From NCBI RefSeq assembly GCF_000599885.1, contig NZ_JFGT01000002.1, positions 310,001 to 374,000 on the forward strand: a stretch of 64,000 bases of DNA, written 5' to 3'. The notes below the pieces were generated by a model that worked only from the letters and a program-made list of their open reading frames with translations, had not been told where the DNA came from and ran no database searches. A program made the position numbers and the translations under genes. This DNA is from Pantoea sp. IMH (GTDB taxonomy: Bacteria; Pseudomonadota; Gammaproteobacteria; Enterobacterales; Enterobacteriaceae). How positions within the stretch are numbered: position 1 is the first letter of the stretch; the number at the start of each line of letters is the position of its first letter. Below are positions 41,054 to 51,374 of the stretch, piece by piece.

Positions 41054-41491
41054 TTACTGCGTATGACGTTTGGAATGCGAAATGGTGGTTGGCTTGACCA
41101 CGATGCGACGTGGAGCAGGAGCCCAATCCAGCGCACGGATACGCGCCAGATAAACCAGACCAGCAAGCAGTACCAAAATGAAGATTGCGGCTTCCACAAA
41201 GCCGACCCATCCGCTTTCGCGAATAGCGGTCGACCATGCGTATAAATAGAGGGCTTCAACGTCAAAGATGACGAAGAACATCGCGACAAGATAAAACTTG
41301 GCGGACATGCGTAGTTTAGCGGTGCCGACCGGCGCAGCGCCGGATTCGAAAGGCGTATTGGTGTAGCGGCCGCGAGCTTTACCGCCCAGGAACCAGGCGC
41401 CGGCGAGCATTGCGCAGCATAAACCAACGGAGACGATCAGAAATACAGCAAATGCCCAGTGATGAGCGATAACTTCAGTGGTCGTTGACAT
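41054..41491 (-). CDS. nuoA: NADH-quinone oxidoreductase subunit A
   Basis: First gene of the nuo operon; a three-helix membrane subunit beside NuoH at the quinone cavity. The 145 residues (E. coli 147) contain the [20 protein letters not shown] loop and the acidic helix [15 protein letters not shown]. Upstream lies a 660-bp regulatory region before the lrhA terminator, as expected for the heavily regulated nuo promoter. Confidence 0.98.
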   Translation of the reverse strand: MSTTTEVIAHHWAFAVFLIVSVGLCCAMLAGAWFLGGKARGRYTNTPFESGAAPVGTAKLRMSAKFYLVAMFFVIFDVEALYLYAWSTAIRESGWVGFVEAAIFILVLLAGLVYLARIRALDWAPAPRRIVVKPTTISHSKRHTQ

Positions 41492-41651
41492 ACTCTCTGC
41501 TTAACTTAAAAGGTGGCGCTTGGCGTCCTGCTCTGTAACGGCAGTTTACGCACCACATTGTTTCAAGGGAAAGATGAAAAACCTTATAAACTTTGCCGTC
41601 TTTAATGATTAAGCAGCAATTTTATGGGGTTTTTTACTCCTTTCTATAACC

Positions 41652-41671
41652 TTTTGTCAACTTGGACAAAA
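41652..41671. promoter_or_regulatory. Operator-like palindrome upstream of nuoA
   Basis: TTTTGTC and GACAAAA form perfect 7-bp arms around a 6-bp spacer, centred about 170 bp upstream of the nuoA start. The binding protein is unknown. Confidence 0.4.
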
Positions 41672-42051
41672 GTATCCACACGTTAATTTACACCAATAGC
41701 ATTTATTTAACATCCATCGCATGTTAATTGAGCTAAATCGTGTCAGTTTACCCATTCGTTAGTCAGCCTGGCGGGTCATGCGTTGCGTGGATGCTGGAGT
41801 TAACCCTTCTATTCTCGCAGGAAACCCGCGCTTTTCCTGCCCCTTATCAGGGTTATTTTTTTGATCCAGAGCACACTTTTGGCTTTTATGAAGCAAAAAC
41901 AACCGCTGCAATCTGTGCAAAATCAATTCATCCTAAGATTAGCAGATGGACAAAACTCCGCCTCAGCGATGTTAAAAATTGTGTATGCATAAGCAGCAGT
42001 GCGACAGCAAAGTGCCATAATTATCGCGAAAAAAAGGGAAAAAACAGGCAT

Positions 42052-42087
42052 AAAAAAGCCTTCCGATCGACAGAGCAATCAGAAGGC
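42052..42087 (-). terminator. lrhA terminator
   Basis: On the minus strand GCCTTC and GAAGGC form the stem and TTTTTT follows immediately. An outer AAAACAGGC/GCCTGTTTT pair flanks it. It lies about 70 bp past the lrhA stop. Confidence 0.8.
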
Positions 42088-42154
42088 CTGTTTTACAAGT
42101 TTAGAATAACGCAGCGCATCTCAGCAGGGTACGCTAACGATTGCGCGTGCTGGC

Positions 42155-43081
42155 TTATTCCTCTTCGTCGGGAAACGACGCGCCGTTCTGGTCAGCAGCA
42201 GTCAGGTTATAAGGATCGTTGCTTGACTCCATAGCGTTGAAGATCGCCAGCGCCAGCTCGTTATCGCTTTCAGGATTGCGGCAAAGCAGATATTCGGTGT
42301 CAGGCAGCATCGGCAGACCTTCAGCCGCACCCATAACACGCAGCTCCGGGCTCATCATTTCAACAGGTCGTGCGGTGACGCCCAGTCCCGCTTTCACCGC
42401 TGCGCGAACGGCAGCAAGCGTAGAGGCGACATAAGAGATACGCCATGGGATGCCCGCTTCGTTGAGATGGTCAATGGCCATATCACGATACGGGCTCGGT
42501 TCATCCAGCAGCACCAATGGAATCGCCTCTCCACGCTGGAAGATATAGTCCGCCGCGCAGTACCACAACGTTGGGGAAGTGCGGAGCACCTGCCAGGTAA
42601 AGTTCATCGGGCTTGAAGTGGTCACAACCAGATCGACTTCTCCCTGGTTGAGCATTTCCATCATGAAAGGGTTGCGCTTAACCCTGACATCGATGGCCAG
42701 CTTAGGATAAACCGAGGTCACACGATTTAACAGGAAAGGCAGAATGGTATCTGAGGTATCGTCAGAAGCGCCGATGGTCAGCACGCCCTGGATATTGCTA
42801 TACATCAGAGAGGTACAGGCTTCGTCATTGAAGCGTAAAATTTTACGCGCATAACCCAGCAGCTGAATCCCATGCTCTGTCAGTAATTTATTGCGTCCAT
42901 GTCTTGCAAACAGCTCTTTGCCTACCAATTGCTCCAGGCGCTGCATCTGCTGGCTTACCGCCGACTGGGTTCTGCATACCGCTGCAGCCGCAGCCGCAAA
43001 GGTGTTCAGATCCGCAACGGCAACAAACGTTCTTAGCAGATCGAGGTCAAGATTCAGGATCGGACGATTTGCACTAGTCAT
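42155..43081 (-). CDS. lrhA: LysR-type regulator LrhA/HexA/PecT
   Basis: LysR-family transcription factor that represses flagella and, in plant-associated enterobacteria (HexA, PecT), controls exoenzymes and exopolysaccharide. The 308 residues have the N-terminal winged helix-turn-helix (residues 10-68: [35 protein letters not shown]) and a periplasmic-binding-like effector domain (residues about 95-280). It is transcribed in the same direction as nuo, just upstream of it, as in E. coli, and is preceded by nearly 1 kb of non-coding DNA. Confidence 0.96.
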   Translation of the reverse strand: MTSANRPILNLDLDLLRTFVAVADLNTFAAAAAAVCRTQSAVSQQMQRLEQLVGKELFARHGRNKLLTEHGIQLLGYARKILRFNDEACTSLMYSNIQGVLTIGASDDTSDTILPFLLNRVTSVYPKLAIDVRVKRNPFMMEMLNQGEVDLVVTTSSPMNFTWQVLRTSPTLWYCAADYIFQRGEAIPLVLLDEPSPYRDMAIDHLNEAGIPWRISYVASTLAAVRAAVKAGLGVTARPVEMMSPELRVMGAAEGLPMLPDTEYLLCRNPESDNELALAIFNAMESSNDPYNLTAADQNGASFPDEEE

Positions 43082-44063
43082 GTTTTCTTCACTTTATAAG
43101 ATTTTTAAAAACTACTACCCTGGTGTTATTACCTGCCATATCAAAAGGATATAACGATAATCAATGCGTAATGGTCGGGTATGACGTCGCCCGTTGCATT
43201 ACTCTGACAGATGCGAAAGCCCCATATGCCCACGGCTGAAGACCGGAAGCGGGAAACAGGATGACGCATCTGATACATTACTGATGCATGCTTAACTGGC
43301 CCATAAGCCAGAAGCAACGCTATGTACTGATCGATCGCTACCACCTGTGGCGGTAAAAAGTCGAATGACAGCCCATAAACGAGAAACTATTTTTTATAAC
43401 GAAACAACCGGACGCGGTGGTGACCGCCGATTAATATTAAATTTTACTAACCAATCAAGGGGGTCAAATCGCCGATTATATTATCACTTTGCGGGGGGTA
43501 TCGGCTACAGATACGTCTGAACATTATCCTGACATACTGTCGCTTATTTTTTAAGCCTAAAAGCGCTTATTCTTATCAGTAAAATAAGATTTTATCCACG
43601 AAAGCCCGTCACAAAAGGGTTGTTAAGAAAAAATTTATCTTTACATACCCCTGAGCGCAGCAGTGTTAATTTTTGCTTACATAGCATCCCTTTTTTACGC
43701 TAACGCATGCCCGAAAACCACCCGCTCAAAAAACAACCAACCAGTGAAGGATTATTTCATAATTACAAAATGCATCAATCCATCAGTTTTAACTGAATAT
43801 TGTCTCGTAAAATCGCCTATACAGAAAAACACCTTTACAGTTCCAGGCATAATTTCAGTGGTTAATACTTACTAAAGTCATATATTCAGTATTTATTTCC
43901 AGTTAATAAATATTATTCCGCATGCCCTCCGTTTCCTTCCGTAAAAGCACAGCTATCACACCAAACACGAAGCCTGTGCTTCAAAAGCGATGATGGGAGG
44001 AGTACATTGTGCAGGTTTAGATTCCACGGCAGGAACGCAGTTCTGCCAGTTAAGGCGAGAGAA
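43082..44063. other. lrhA-alaA divergent non-coding region
   Basis: 982 AT-rich bases between divergent lrhA and alaA. Candidate ORFs at 43141-43344 (minus) and 43663-43875 (plus) have no ribosome-binding site or familiar sequence and were not accepted. TTATCCACG at 43592-43600 differs by one base from a DnaA box. A long lrhA leader is expected, as lrhA of E. coli has one and is targeted by small RNAs. No RNA gene was recognised. Confidence 0.5.
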
Positions 44064-45278
44064 ATGACCCCAATTGATAAATCCGGCAAGCTGGATAATG
44101 TCTGCTACGATATTCGCGGTCCGGTACTGAAAGAAGCAAAACGGCTTGAGGAAGAAGGGAATAAAGTCCTTAAGCTGAATATCGGAAACCCTGCCCCCTT
44201 TGGCTTTGAAGCCCCCGATGAAATTCTTGTCGATGTCATCCGCAACCTGCCCAGCTCGCAGGGTTACTGCGATTCTAAAGGGCTCTACTCCGCCCGCAAA
44301 GCTATCGTGCAGCATTATCAGGCACGGGAAATGCGGGAGATGACGGTTGAGGATGTTTACATAGGCAACGGCGTCTCTGAGCTGATCGTACAGTCGATGC
44401 AGGCACTGCTTAACAGCGGCGATGAAATGCTGGTACCCGCGCCGGATTATCCGCTCTGGACGGCAGCGGTTTCTCTCTCCAGCGGCAAAGCGGTGCATTA
44501 CCTGTGCGATGAGTCCGCAGGTTGGTTCCCGGACCTGGACGACATTCGCAGTAAAATTACGCCCCGTACGCGCGGCATCGTGATCATCAACCCGAATAAC
44601 CCAACAGGTGCCGTTTACAGCAAAGCGCTTCTGCTGGAAGTGGTTGAACTGGCCCGCCAGCATAACTTGATCATTTTTGCAGACGAGATCTACGACAAAA
44701 TTTTGTATGACGCGGCCCAGCATCACTCGATTGCCGCGTTAGCGCCCGATCTGCTTACCATCACGTTTAACGGCCTGTCAAAAACCTACCGCGTGGCCGG
44801 TTTCCGTCAGGGATGGATGGTCCTGCACGGCCCGAAAAAGCATGCGAAAGGCTATATCGAGGGGCTGGAGATGCTCGCCTCGATGCGTCTGTGTGCCAAT
44901 GTCCCGGCCCAGCATGCGATTCAGACCGCGCTGGGGGGCTATCAGAGTATCAGTGAGTTTATTGTGCCTGGCGGCAGGCTGTATGAGCAGCGTCAGCGCG
45001 CCTGGGAACTGATCAATGATATTCCCGGCGTCAGCTGCGTGAAACCCGACGGCGCGCTCTATATGTTTCCAAAAATCGACGCCAAAAAATTCAATCTGCA
45101 TGACGATCAGAAAATGGTGCTCGACTTCCTTTTACAGGAGAAAGTCCTGCTGGTACAGGGATCGGCATTTAACTGGCCATGGCCGGATCATGTGCGTATT
45201 GTCACCCTGCCCCATGTCAACGATCTGGAAATGGCGATCGGCAAGTTTGACCGTTTTTTAAGTGGTTACCGACAGTAA
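44064..45278 (+). CDS. alaA: Glutamate-pyruvate aminotransferase AlaA
   Basis: Pyridoxal-phosphate fold-type I aminotransferase that makes alanine from pyruvate and glutamate. The 404 residues follow E. coli AlaA almost throughout. The PLP lysine is Lys240 (FNGLSKTYRVAGFRQGW); INPNNPTGAVYSK and FADEIYDKILYD carry the cofactor-contacting Asn, Asp and Tyr. The start at 44064 has AAGGCGAGAG upstream and matches the E. coli N-terminus (PIDKSGKLDNVCYDIRGP); a longer in-frame start at 44007 is not supported. It is divergent from lrhA and followed by yfbR. Confidence 0.97.
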   Translation: MTPIDKSGKLDNVCYDIRGPVLKEAKRLEEEGNKVLKLNIGNPAPFGFEAPDEILVDVIRNLPSSQGYCDSKGLYSARKAIVQHYQAREMREMTVEDVYIGNGVSELIVQSMQALLNSGDEMLVPAPDYPLWTAAVSLSSGKAVHYLCDESAGWFPDLDDIRSKITPRTRGIVIINPNNPTGAVYSKALLLEVVELARQHNLIIFADEIYDKILYDAAQHHSIAALAPDLLTITFNGLSKTYRVAGFRQGWMVLHGPKKHAKGYIEGLEMLASMRLCANVPAQHAIQTALGGYQSISEFIVPGGRLYEQRQRAWELINDIPGVSCVKPDGALYMFPKIDAKKFNLHDDQKMVLDFLLQEKVLLVQGSAFNWPWPDHVRIVTLPHVNDLEMAIGKFDRFLSGYRQ

Positions 45279-45348
45279 CGGCCATTTATTTCCTGAACAT
45301 CGCTAACGTTGCAGACGTTAAGCGATACTGAATGGAATAAGGTCTTTG

Positions 45349-45373
45349 GGGAGCCGGTCCGTTTCCGGCTCCC
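45349..45373 (+). other. Hairpin between alaA and yfbR
   Basis: GGGAGCCGG and CCGGCTCCC form a perfect 9-bp stem with a 7-nt loop, 28 bp before the yfbR start. No U tract follows, so it is not a standard terminator. Confidence 0.6.
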
Positions 45374-45401
45374 GCTGCCAACGCACAGGAAAACGTATCA
45401 G

Positions 45402-45998
45402 ATGAAACAGAGCCATTTTTTTGCCCATCTCTCCCGCCTGAAACTGATCAACCGCTGGCCGCTGATGCGCAATGTGCGCACTGAGAATGTCTCCGAACAC
45501 AGTTTGCAAGTGGCGATGGTTGCTCACGCGCTGGCGGTGATTAAAAACCAGAAATTCAACGGCAATCTCAACGCCGAGCGCATTGCGCTGATGGCGATGT
45601 ATCATGATGCAAGTGAAGTGCTGACCGGGGATCTGCCTACGCCGGTGAAGTATTACAACGCAGAGATCGCCCGCGAGTATAAAAAAATCGAGAAAATCGC
45701 CCAGTTGAAGCTTATCGACATGCTGCCTGAGGAGCTACGCTCCGCCTACCGTCCCCTGCTGGATGAGCAGCAGCATAGCGAAGCGGAAACCGCTATCGTC
45801 AAGCAGGCCGACGCGCTTTGCGCTTATCTGAAGTGCCTGGAAGAACTCGCCGCGGGTAATCATGAATTTCAGCTGGCTAAAGCCCGTCTGGAGAAGACGC
45901 TGACGCTACGTCACAGCCCTGAAATGGACTATTTCGTCGAGGTGTTTGTACCAAGCTTCAGCCTTTCACTGGATGAAATCAGCCAGGAATCGCTGTGA
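45402..45998 (+). CDS. yfbR: 5'-Deoxynucleotidase YfbR
   Basis: HD-domain phosphohydrolase that dephosphorylates deoxyribonucleoside 5'-monophosphates and so helps balance dNTP pools. The 198 residues contain the metal-binding His33 (VSEHSLQVA), His68-Asp69 ([20 protein letters not shown]) and Asp137 ([10 protein letters not shown]). The start at 45402 matches E. coli ([20 protein letters not shown]); AGGAAAA lies about 9-12 bases upstream. The in-frame sequence back to 45309 is not conserved. Confidence 0.96.
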   Translation: MKQSHFFAHLSRLKLINRWPLMRNVRTENVSEHSLQVAMVAHALAVIKNQKFNGNLNAERIALMAMYHDASEVLTGDLPTPVKYYNAEIAREYKKIEKIAQLKLIDMLPEELRSAYRPLLDEQQHSEAETAIVKQADALCAYLKCLEELAAGNHEFQLAKARLEKTLTLRHSPEMDYFVEVFVPSFSLSLDEISQESL

Positions 45999-46020
45999 CG
46001 TCGGCTACGTCAGCGTGATT

Positions 46021-46047
46021 GCCGGCCAGTCCACTCCGGCTTTCTTT
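46021..46047 (+). terminator. Possible yfbR terminator
   Basis: GCCGG and CCGGC (5 bp, 10-nt loop) are followed by TTTCTTT in the short space between convergent yfbR and yfbS. The stem is short. Confidence 0.45.
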
Positions 46048-46074
46048 GCAGCGACAGAGAGATTATCCGGCGGC

Positions 46075-47907
46075 TTAAAAGGGAAACAGCAACGGTACCA
46101 GCAGCACGCTGACTAGCATGATCAGCAGGGTAAAGGGCACCCCGATTTTTACATAATCACTGAATTTATAGCCGCCAGGCCCCAGCACCAGCGTGTTTAC
46201 CGGCGATGAGACCGGTGTCATAAAGGCGGCGGAAGCGGCCACGGCGATAATCAGCGTAAAGGGATAGGGTGAGACGCCCATCTGCTGCGCTGCCGCGACG
46301 CCAACGGGAGCCATCAGTACAGCCGTCGCGGTATTGGAGATAAATAACCCGATGATGGCGCAGAGCGCAAACAGGCACAGCAGCATAACGCGTGGGCTGC
46401 GATCCCCCGCCACGCTCATTAACCCCTCAACAATCAAGGCGATCCCGCCCGTTTTTTGTAGCGCCAGCGCAAAGGGCATCATACCGACGATCAGGATGAT
46501 ACTGGGCCAGTGAATCGCCTTCCAGGCGCTCTCCATATCAATACAGCGAAATTTACCCATTAACAGGCAGGCGATCAGCGCCGCGATCGGGTTTGGAATT
46601 TCTTTTGTCAGCATCATCGCCACCATCAGAGCAAGACAGAACAGCGCATGCGGTGCCTGACTGTGCGCGGGCACAACTTCATCCACTTCCGCTGGCAGAT
46701 TCAGGATAATCAGATCGCGCTTTTGCTGCTGAAGCTGGCGGATTTTCTTCCAGTCGCCAATGACCAGCAGGCTGTCGCCCAGTTCCAGCGCCAGATCGGT
46801 CAGAGCGCCCTCGACGAGTTCCCCGCGCCGCCGGAGTCCCACCACGCTGAGGCCATAGCGGGAGCGAAAGGCCACCTCGCGTAAGGTTTTCCCTGAGAGT
46901 TCAGATTCCGGCAGCACCAGCGCTTCGGCCATCCCGACGTCCTGAGCCCGTTCGGAAAAATATTCGCCGCGCAGGATCATCGGCTCCAGCCTCTGCTCGC
47001 TGCAAAATTCCCGCAGATCGATTTCCGCCGCTGACATATCGATCAACAGAATGTCGCGCGCGCGAAATTCGGTCGTTCCCGTTACCGGCACCATAACCCG
47101 ACGGAATTTGCGCCAGCGTTCAAGCCCAACCACATTGACGCTGTAGCGTTCACGAAGCTGCAAGTCATCCAGTCGGTGACCAATCAGCGGCGATCCCTGA
47201 CGTATCGCCAGACGCCGGGCGCGGCCGCTGAGCCGATAGTCGCGGATCAAGTCGCGTATAGTGCGACGGCTATTTTTAATCGCCCCGGTTTCGTCGGCGG
47301 GCGTCACCAGCCAGAAGCGGGCTATCAGCATATAGCCGATGCCCAGCAGCAGCGCGACCAACCCCACGGGCGTGACATCGAAGAAGCCAAATCCGCTCAG
47401 CCCTTCACGAACCAGCTCACTGTTCACCACCAGATTAGGCGGTGTGGCGACCAACGTCAGCATGCCGCTGATTAAGCCCGCGAAGCTCAGCGGCATCATC
47501 AGCCGGCCTGGCGAACTTTTCATTCGGGCGGAGACGCTGAGAACAACCGGGATAAAGATTGCCACCACGCCGGTTGAGCTCATAAAAGCTCCCAGGCCGG
47601 CCACGGTGAGCATCAGCAGTACCAGCATTTTACTTTCGCTGTCACCGGCCATTTTGATCAACCATTCACCCAGCTTCAGCGCCACGCCGGTACGCACCAG
47701 CCCTTCGCCGATCACGAAGAGCGCGGCGATAAGAATAACGTTAGGATCGCTGAAGCCACGCGTGGCTTCTTCAAGGCTGAGCGTGCCGCTCAGGACAAAA
47801 ACGACAATGACCAGTAGCGCCACGACATCCATGCGTAGCTTGCCGTTGATAAACAGCAGAATGGTCACCAGCAGCAGTGTGAGTACCCAGATAAGATCGT
47901 TGTTCAC
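46075..47907 (-). CDS. yfbS: SLC13-type transporter with two TrkA-C domains
   Basis: Inner-membrane transporter of the divalent anion:Na+ (SLC13/ArsB-like) fold; the substrate of E. coli YfbS is not established. From GTG 47907 it is 610 residues, the E. coli length. The first helix bundle (residues 5-185, with [20 protein letters not shown] and [20 protein letters not shown] segments) is followed by two RCK_C/TrkA-C regulatory domains (about 200-375) and a second bundle ending [16 protein letters not shown]. The in-frame ATG at 47952 lies in the U tract of the yfbT terminator with no ribosome-binding site, so GTG is preferred. Confidence 0.93.
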   Translation of the reverse strand: MNNDLIWVLTLLLVTILLFINGKLRMDVVALLVIVVFVLSGTLSLEEATRGFSDPNVILIAALFVIGEGLVRTGVALKLGEWLIKMAGDSESKMLVLLMLTVAGLGAFMSSTGVVAIFIPVVLSVSARMKSSPGRLMMPLSFAGLISGMLTLVATPPNLVVNSELVREGLSGFGFFDVTPVGLVALLLGIGYMLIARFWLVTPADETGAIKNSRRTIRDLIRDYRLSGRARRLAIRQGSPLIGHRLDDLQLRERYSVNVVGLERWRKFRRVMVPVTGTTEFRARDILLIDMSAAEIDLREFCSEQRLEPMILRGEYFSERAQDVGMAEALVLPESELSGKTLREVAFRSRYGLSVVGLRRRGELVEGALTDLALELGDSLLVIGDWKKIRQLQQQKRDLIILNLPAEVDEVVPAHSQAPHALFCLALMVAMMLTKEIPNPIAALIACLLMGKFRCIDMESAWKAIHWPSIILIVGMMPFALALQKTGGIALIVEGLMSVAGDRSPRVMLLCLFALCAIIGLFISNTATAVLMAPVGVAAAQQMGVSPYPFTLIIAVAASAAFMTPVSSPVNTLVLGPGGYKFSDYVKIGVPFTLLIMLVSVLLVPLLFPF

Positions 47908-47952
47908 AATGATTCTCTGTACGGAGGGAGAGTGCAGTACAGAGCTTGCCAT

Positions 47953-47980
47953 AAAATTAACCCCGCAATAGCGGGGTTAA
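47953..47980 (-). terminator. yfbT terminator
   Basis: TTAACCCCGC and GCGGGGTTAA form a perfect 10-bp stem with loop AATA, 8 bp past the yfbT stop. On the minus strand TTTTATGG follows the arm. Confidence 0.8.
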
Positions 47981-47988
47981 ATCATGCC

Positions 47989-48648
47989 TTAGTGTTTGCG
48001 ATGCACATCAATCGTGCCATCCGGGTTTTTATTGATGATTAACTCCTCCAGCGAGTGAAGAACCATGTCCACATCTTCCAGCCGCGGCGAACCGGCTGGC
48101 GGATTAACGGCAACAACGTGGGCACCTGCCGCCAGGCCGGAAAGAATCCCCGCTGCGGCATCTTCCACTACCACACACTCTTCCGGCTCCAGCGCCAGCA
48201 GCTGTGCGCCAAGCAGGTAGGCATCTGGCTCAGGTTTGCCGTTCTGTATCCGCTCTGCCGTCACCATCTCTTCCGGCTCAGGCAGACCGGCAGCCTTGCG
48301 GCGCGCGGAAGCAACCGGCAACGATCCCGAGGTCACAATCAGCCAGGGAATGCCAAGCTCATCCAGGGTAGCGAGCAGCTGAAGCGCGCCGGGCAGCGCG
48401 GTGATGCCATCGGTGTCTTCCGCTTCAATCTTCTCCAGCGCAACAAACTCCTGCTGTATCGCCTCTTCTGACGCCCCTGCCATAAAATGGCGCAATGAGG
48501 TAATGGCCTGCTTGCCGTGAATAAAGTTCAGCACCTCACTGGTGGCGATGCCATGCTGAGATGCCCAGTTGCTCCAGGCGCGTTCGACAACCGGTAACGA
48601 ATCCACCAGCGTGCCGTCCAGATCAAACAGAAAACCTTTACACTTCAC
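47989..48648 (-). CDS. yfbT: HAD-family sugar phosphatase YfbT
   Basis: Haloacid-dehalogenase phosphatase (HxpA-type) that removes phosphate from sugar phosphates in E. coli. The 219 residues show motif I FDLDGTLVDS (nucleophile Asp9, acid/base Asp11), motif II VTSGS, motif III Lys in NGKPEPDAYLLGAQ and motif IV VEDAAAGI. The cap domain fills residues 15-85. It ends with a terminator before yfbS and begins 14 bp after yfbU, so yfbU and yfbT may be cotranscribed. Confidence 0.95.
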   Translation of the reverse strand: MKCKGFLFDLDGTLVDSLPVVERAWSNWASQHGIATSEVLNFIHGKQAITSLRHFMAGASEEAIQQEFVALEKIEAEDTDGITALPGALQLLATLDELGIPWLIVTSGSLPVASARRKAAGLPEPEEMVTAERIQNGKPEPDAYLLGAQLLALEPEECVVVEDAAAGILSGLAAGAHVVAVNPPAGSPRLEDVDMVLHSLEELIINKNPDGTIDVHRKH

Positions 48649-48662
48649 GACGTTTTTCCTTC

Positions 48663-49157
48663 TCAGGCGTTGATAACTTGTGCGATTTCATTCGCACTCA
48701 GATGATACTGTCTTGGACAAGTGTGCCACACGGTGAGCATCCGTTGATACTTTTCCCACATCGGCGTCTGCGCATTGAAGCCGTGAATCCCGGCATCGAA
48801 CTGCGTATAACGGCCTTCAACATGCACCATAAACCGCACATAGCCGAGATACTGCGCCTCGGTGGCGGCATCAAAGCCAGGGAATTTAAGGCGACGTTCT
48901 TCCAGAACGGTGGGATCCTTGAGGTTTGACCAGGAGACATGCAGCGCGTGATGCATCTCCATTATATCGATAATGGTGCGACAAACTGCTTCTGGCAGCG
49001 CGCCCATCTCGTGGTCAAACTCACGCATCTGCAGGCCGTAACCGCGCTCAACGATCGTCTGCTGACGATGGTAGCGCTCAGCATTATCGGGGTCGAGCAG
49101 GCTCATTATCCGGTACTGATTGGAGAGGATTAAACGCTGAGCATGGGTCATTTCCAT
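48663..49157 (-). CDS. yfbU: UPF0304 protein YfbU
   Basis: Conserved enterobacterial protein whose biochemical role is not established. The 164 residues are nearly all alignable with E. coli YfbU ([70 protein letters not shown]). It is predicted helical and soluble. The start at 49157 was chosen because AGGAG lies 6 bases upstream and the length then equals E. coli; an ATG one codon earlier and a longer in-frame stretch to 49220 are less likely. Confidence 0.95.
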   Translation of the reverse strand: MEMTHAQRLILSNQYRIMSLLDPDNAERYHRQQTIVERGYGLQMREFDHEMGALPEAVCRTIIDIMEMHHALHVSWSNLKDPTVLEERRLKFPGFDAATEAQYLGYVRFMVHVEGRYTQFDAGIHGFNAQTPMWEKYQRMLTVWHTCPRQYHLSANEIAQVINA

Positions 49158-49263
49158 CATTAACTCCTGTGTCGCAGTGGACAATTTGAAATCTGAGGGG
49201 ATGACGCAAGAATTGCACAACCCGCGAGAAGGCGGAATGGCAAGCTGATGCTTCTTTGATGCA

Positions 49264-49300
49264 AACCGGGTTTTCTTCTGATCAAAGTGAAAACCCGGTT
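49264..49300 (-). terminator. yfbV terminator hairpin
   Basis: AACCGGGTTTTC and GAAAACCCGGTT are perfect 12-bp inverted arms, 12 bp past the yfbV stop. The distal part of the stem is U-rich, but only TTTGC follows. Confidence 0.65.
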
Positions 49301-49312
49301 CAGACTGGCGGC

Positions 49313-49765
49313 TTACAGCTTATCGAGGAAGGATTTATCCAGCTGCTTGAAGGCGCGTTTCAGCACGTCGGCCAGCGCCTGATAGGTTGGCGTGCCTTCA
49401 ACAGGCGCGATGGCCTGTCCGGCTTCCTGGAGCTTCACCCGAACTTCATGAAACCAGCTCAGCAGCGTCGGCGGAAGTGGCGTCACCGAACGTTTGCCGA
49501 GCCACCACAGCCCCTGCAGCGGCAGGCTGCAGGCAAACAGCGCCGTGGCAATGGCCGGGCCAAGCTGACCGCCAAGCGCGATCTGCCAGGTGAGCGTGAA
49601 AACGGCGAGCGGCGGCATAAAGCGAATGGCAAAACGTGTGGCACGGCTGACCCGGTTTTCAGGGAACATCGGTGCCAGGCGCTTGTCGACGGGCCACGTC
49701 TTCATATAGTGCTGTCCGCGCTGGAACAATTTAAACCAACCGACCGAGCCGGATTCATTCGCCAT
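49313..49765 (-). CDS. yfbV: UPF0208 membrane protein YfbV
   Basis: Inner-membrane protein; in E. coli YfbV helps insulate the chromosome's Ter macrodomain from its neighbours. The 150 residues have two central membrane helices (about 45-90: [40 protein letters not shown]) and a C-terminal soluble part ([20 protein letters not shown]). The start at 49765 was chosen for its GAGG 6 bases upstream and the E. coli length (151); the ATG at 49783 gives six extra residues. It is divergent from ackA. Confidence 0.94.
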   Translation of the reverse strand: MANESGSVGWFKLFQRGQHYMKTWPVDKRLAPMFPENRVSRATRFAIRFMPPLAVFTLTWQIALGGQLGPAIATALFACSLPLQGLWWLGKRSVTPLPPTLLSWFHEVRVKLQEAGQAIAPVEGTPTYQALADVLKRAFKQLDKSFLDKL

Positions 49766-50098
49766 GGCTGACCTCAACTTCATAGATAATTTTTAAACAA
49801 AAAAGATAATCGAACAACTTTACCTGACAAAATTCAAAATATTTTGTCTTTATGCGGCGCTCTGGTTATCCTGTGCGCGTTTGTTGTCTGGCTGTTAAGA
49901 GGTTGCTATCGGCGCTAATGAGAGAAACCGCTTTTACCGCAAATTTCAAAAATTTATGCAAAATTTCTAAATTTTTTTTGCTTTCGGACAAATTTCTTCG
50001 TCTGCATGACCTTCATCATTAATGTACCAGCTTTCATGCGCTACGCTGATAGTCTGATTGAGTTTTTTTTCGCCACTTTTTAATCAATAGGACCTTCC
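49766..50098. other. yfbV-ackA divergent promoter region
   Basis: 333 bases with no gene. Between 49941 and 49979 there are four A/T tracts (AAATTT, AAAAATTT, AAAATTT and AAATTTTTTTT) spaced roughly 8-12 bp apart, suggesting intrinsically curved DNA about 120-160 bp before the ackA start. I cannot assign -35 and -10 elements with confidence. Confidence 0.45.
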
Positions 50099-51304
50099 AT
50101 GTCGAGTAAGTTAATACTGGTTCTGAACTGCGGCAGTTCTTCCCTTAAGTTCGCCATCATCGATCCGGCAAACGGTGAAGAATTCCTCTCCGGTTTAGCC
50201 GAATGTTTCCACCTGCCCGAAGCCCGCATTAAATGGAAAATGGAAGGCGGTAAACAGGAAGCCGCTCTGGGTGCAGGCGCTGCGCACAGTGAAGCCCTTA
50301 ACTTTATCGTTAAAACTATTCTGGCACAAAAAACCGAGCTGTCAGCACAAATTACGGCGATCGGCCACCGCATCGTGCACGGCGGCGAAAAACTGACGCA
50401 GTCCGTGATTATCGATCGCGACGTTATTCAGGGTATTAAAGATGCCTCATCTTTTGCGCCGCTGCATAACCCAGCCCACCTGATCGGTATTGAGGAAGCG
50501 ATGAAAAACTTCCCGCACCTCTCCGATAAAAACGTGGCCGTGTTTGATACCGCGTTCCATCAGACCATGCCAGAAGAATCCTATCTTTATGCGCTGCCCT
50601 ACTCGCTTTATAAAGAGCATGGTGTCCGCCGCTACGGCGCGCACGGCACCAGTCACTACTATGTGACTCATGAAGCGGCCAAAATGCTGAACAAGCCGCT
50701 GGCCGAACTCAATATTATTACCTGTCACCTGGGTAACGGCGGTTCCGTTTCGGCTATCCGTAACGGTGAGTGCGTGGATACCTCTATGGGCCTGACGCCG
50801 CTGGAAGGCCTGGTGATGGGGACCCGCTCCGGCGATATCGACCCCGCGATCATCTTCTTCCTGCACGACACGCTGGGTATGAGCGTGGATGCGATCAACA
50901 AGCTGCTGACCAAAGAATCTGGCCTGCTGGGCCTGACGGGCGTGACCAGCGACTGCCGCTATGTGGAAGAGAACTACACCACCAAAGAAGACGCTAAACG
51001 TGCGATGGATGTGTTCTGTCACCGTCTGGCGAAGTACATCGGATCTTATACCGCCCTGATGGAAGGCCGTCTCGATGCGGTCGTTTTCACCGGCGGTATC
51101 GGTGAAAATGCGGCGATGGTGCGTGAACTGACGCTGGCCAAACTGAGCCTGCTCGGCTTTGAGGTCGATCACGAACGCAATCTGGCCGCGCGCTTCGGCA
51201 AAGCCGGATTTATCAATAAAGAAGGCACCCGCCCGGCGGTCATTATTCCGACCAATGAAGAGTTGGTCATCGCCCGGGACGCAAGCCGTCTGACCACCGC
51301 CTAA
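50099..51304 (+). CDS. ackA: Acetate kinase
   Basis: Converts acetyl phosphate and ADP to acetate and ATP in the Pta-AckA overflow pathway; reversible. The 401 residues (E. coli 400) carry the ASKHA-fold phosphate-1 motif ([14 protein letters not shown]), the second family signature ([12 protein letters not shown] with the catalytic His), the arginine segment [13 protein letters not shown] and ADENOSINE-loop [16 protein letters not shown]. An AGGA sequence lies just before the ATG. It is cotranscribed with pta, 70 bp downstream. Confidence 0.99.
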   Translation: MSSKLILVLNCGSSSLKFAIIDPANGEEFLSGLAECFHLPEARIKWKMEGGKQEAALGAGAAHSEALNFIVKTILAQKTELSAQITAIGHRIVHGGEKLTQSVIIDRDVIQGIKDASSFAPLHNPAHLIGIEEAMKNFPHLSDKNVAVFDTAFHQTMPEESYLYALPYSLYKEHGVRRYGAHGTSHYYVTHEAAKMLNKPLAELNIITCHLGNGGSVSAIRNGECVDTSMGLTPLEGLVMGTRSGDIDPAIIFFLHDTLGMSVDAINKLLTKESGLLGLTGVTSDCRYVEENYTTKEDAKRAMDVFCHRLAKYIGSYTALMEGRLDAVVFTGGIGENAAMVRELTLAKLSLLGFEVDHERNLAARFGKAGFINKEGTRPAVIIPTNEELVIARDASRLTTA

Positions 51305-51374
51305 TCCGGTCTTCTCCGTCAGCTCAGGCTGGCGGAGTCGTTTCTGACACCACGCAACTTTATTGAGGTTAACC

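Larger units (their letters stand above)
41492..42154. other. nuoA upstream region
   Basis: 663 bases with no accepted gene. Visible are the inverted repeat TTTTGTC-N6-GACAAAA (41652-41671), AT-rich tracts around 41580-41720 and the lrhA terminator (42052-42087). The E. coli nuo promoter responds to ArcA, NarL, FNR, Fis and IHF; I cannot place these sites with confidence. Confidence 0.5.

Noticed and set aside
41740-42234. A 164-codon plus-strand frame upstream of nuoA
   Set aside because: It runs through the lrhA terminator and into lrhA coding sequence, with no ribosome-binding site or familiar sequence.
43663-43875. A 70-codon frame in the lrhA-alaA spacer
   Set aside because: Low-complexity AT-rich translation, no ribosome-binding site and no known family.
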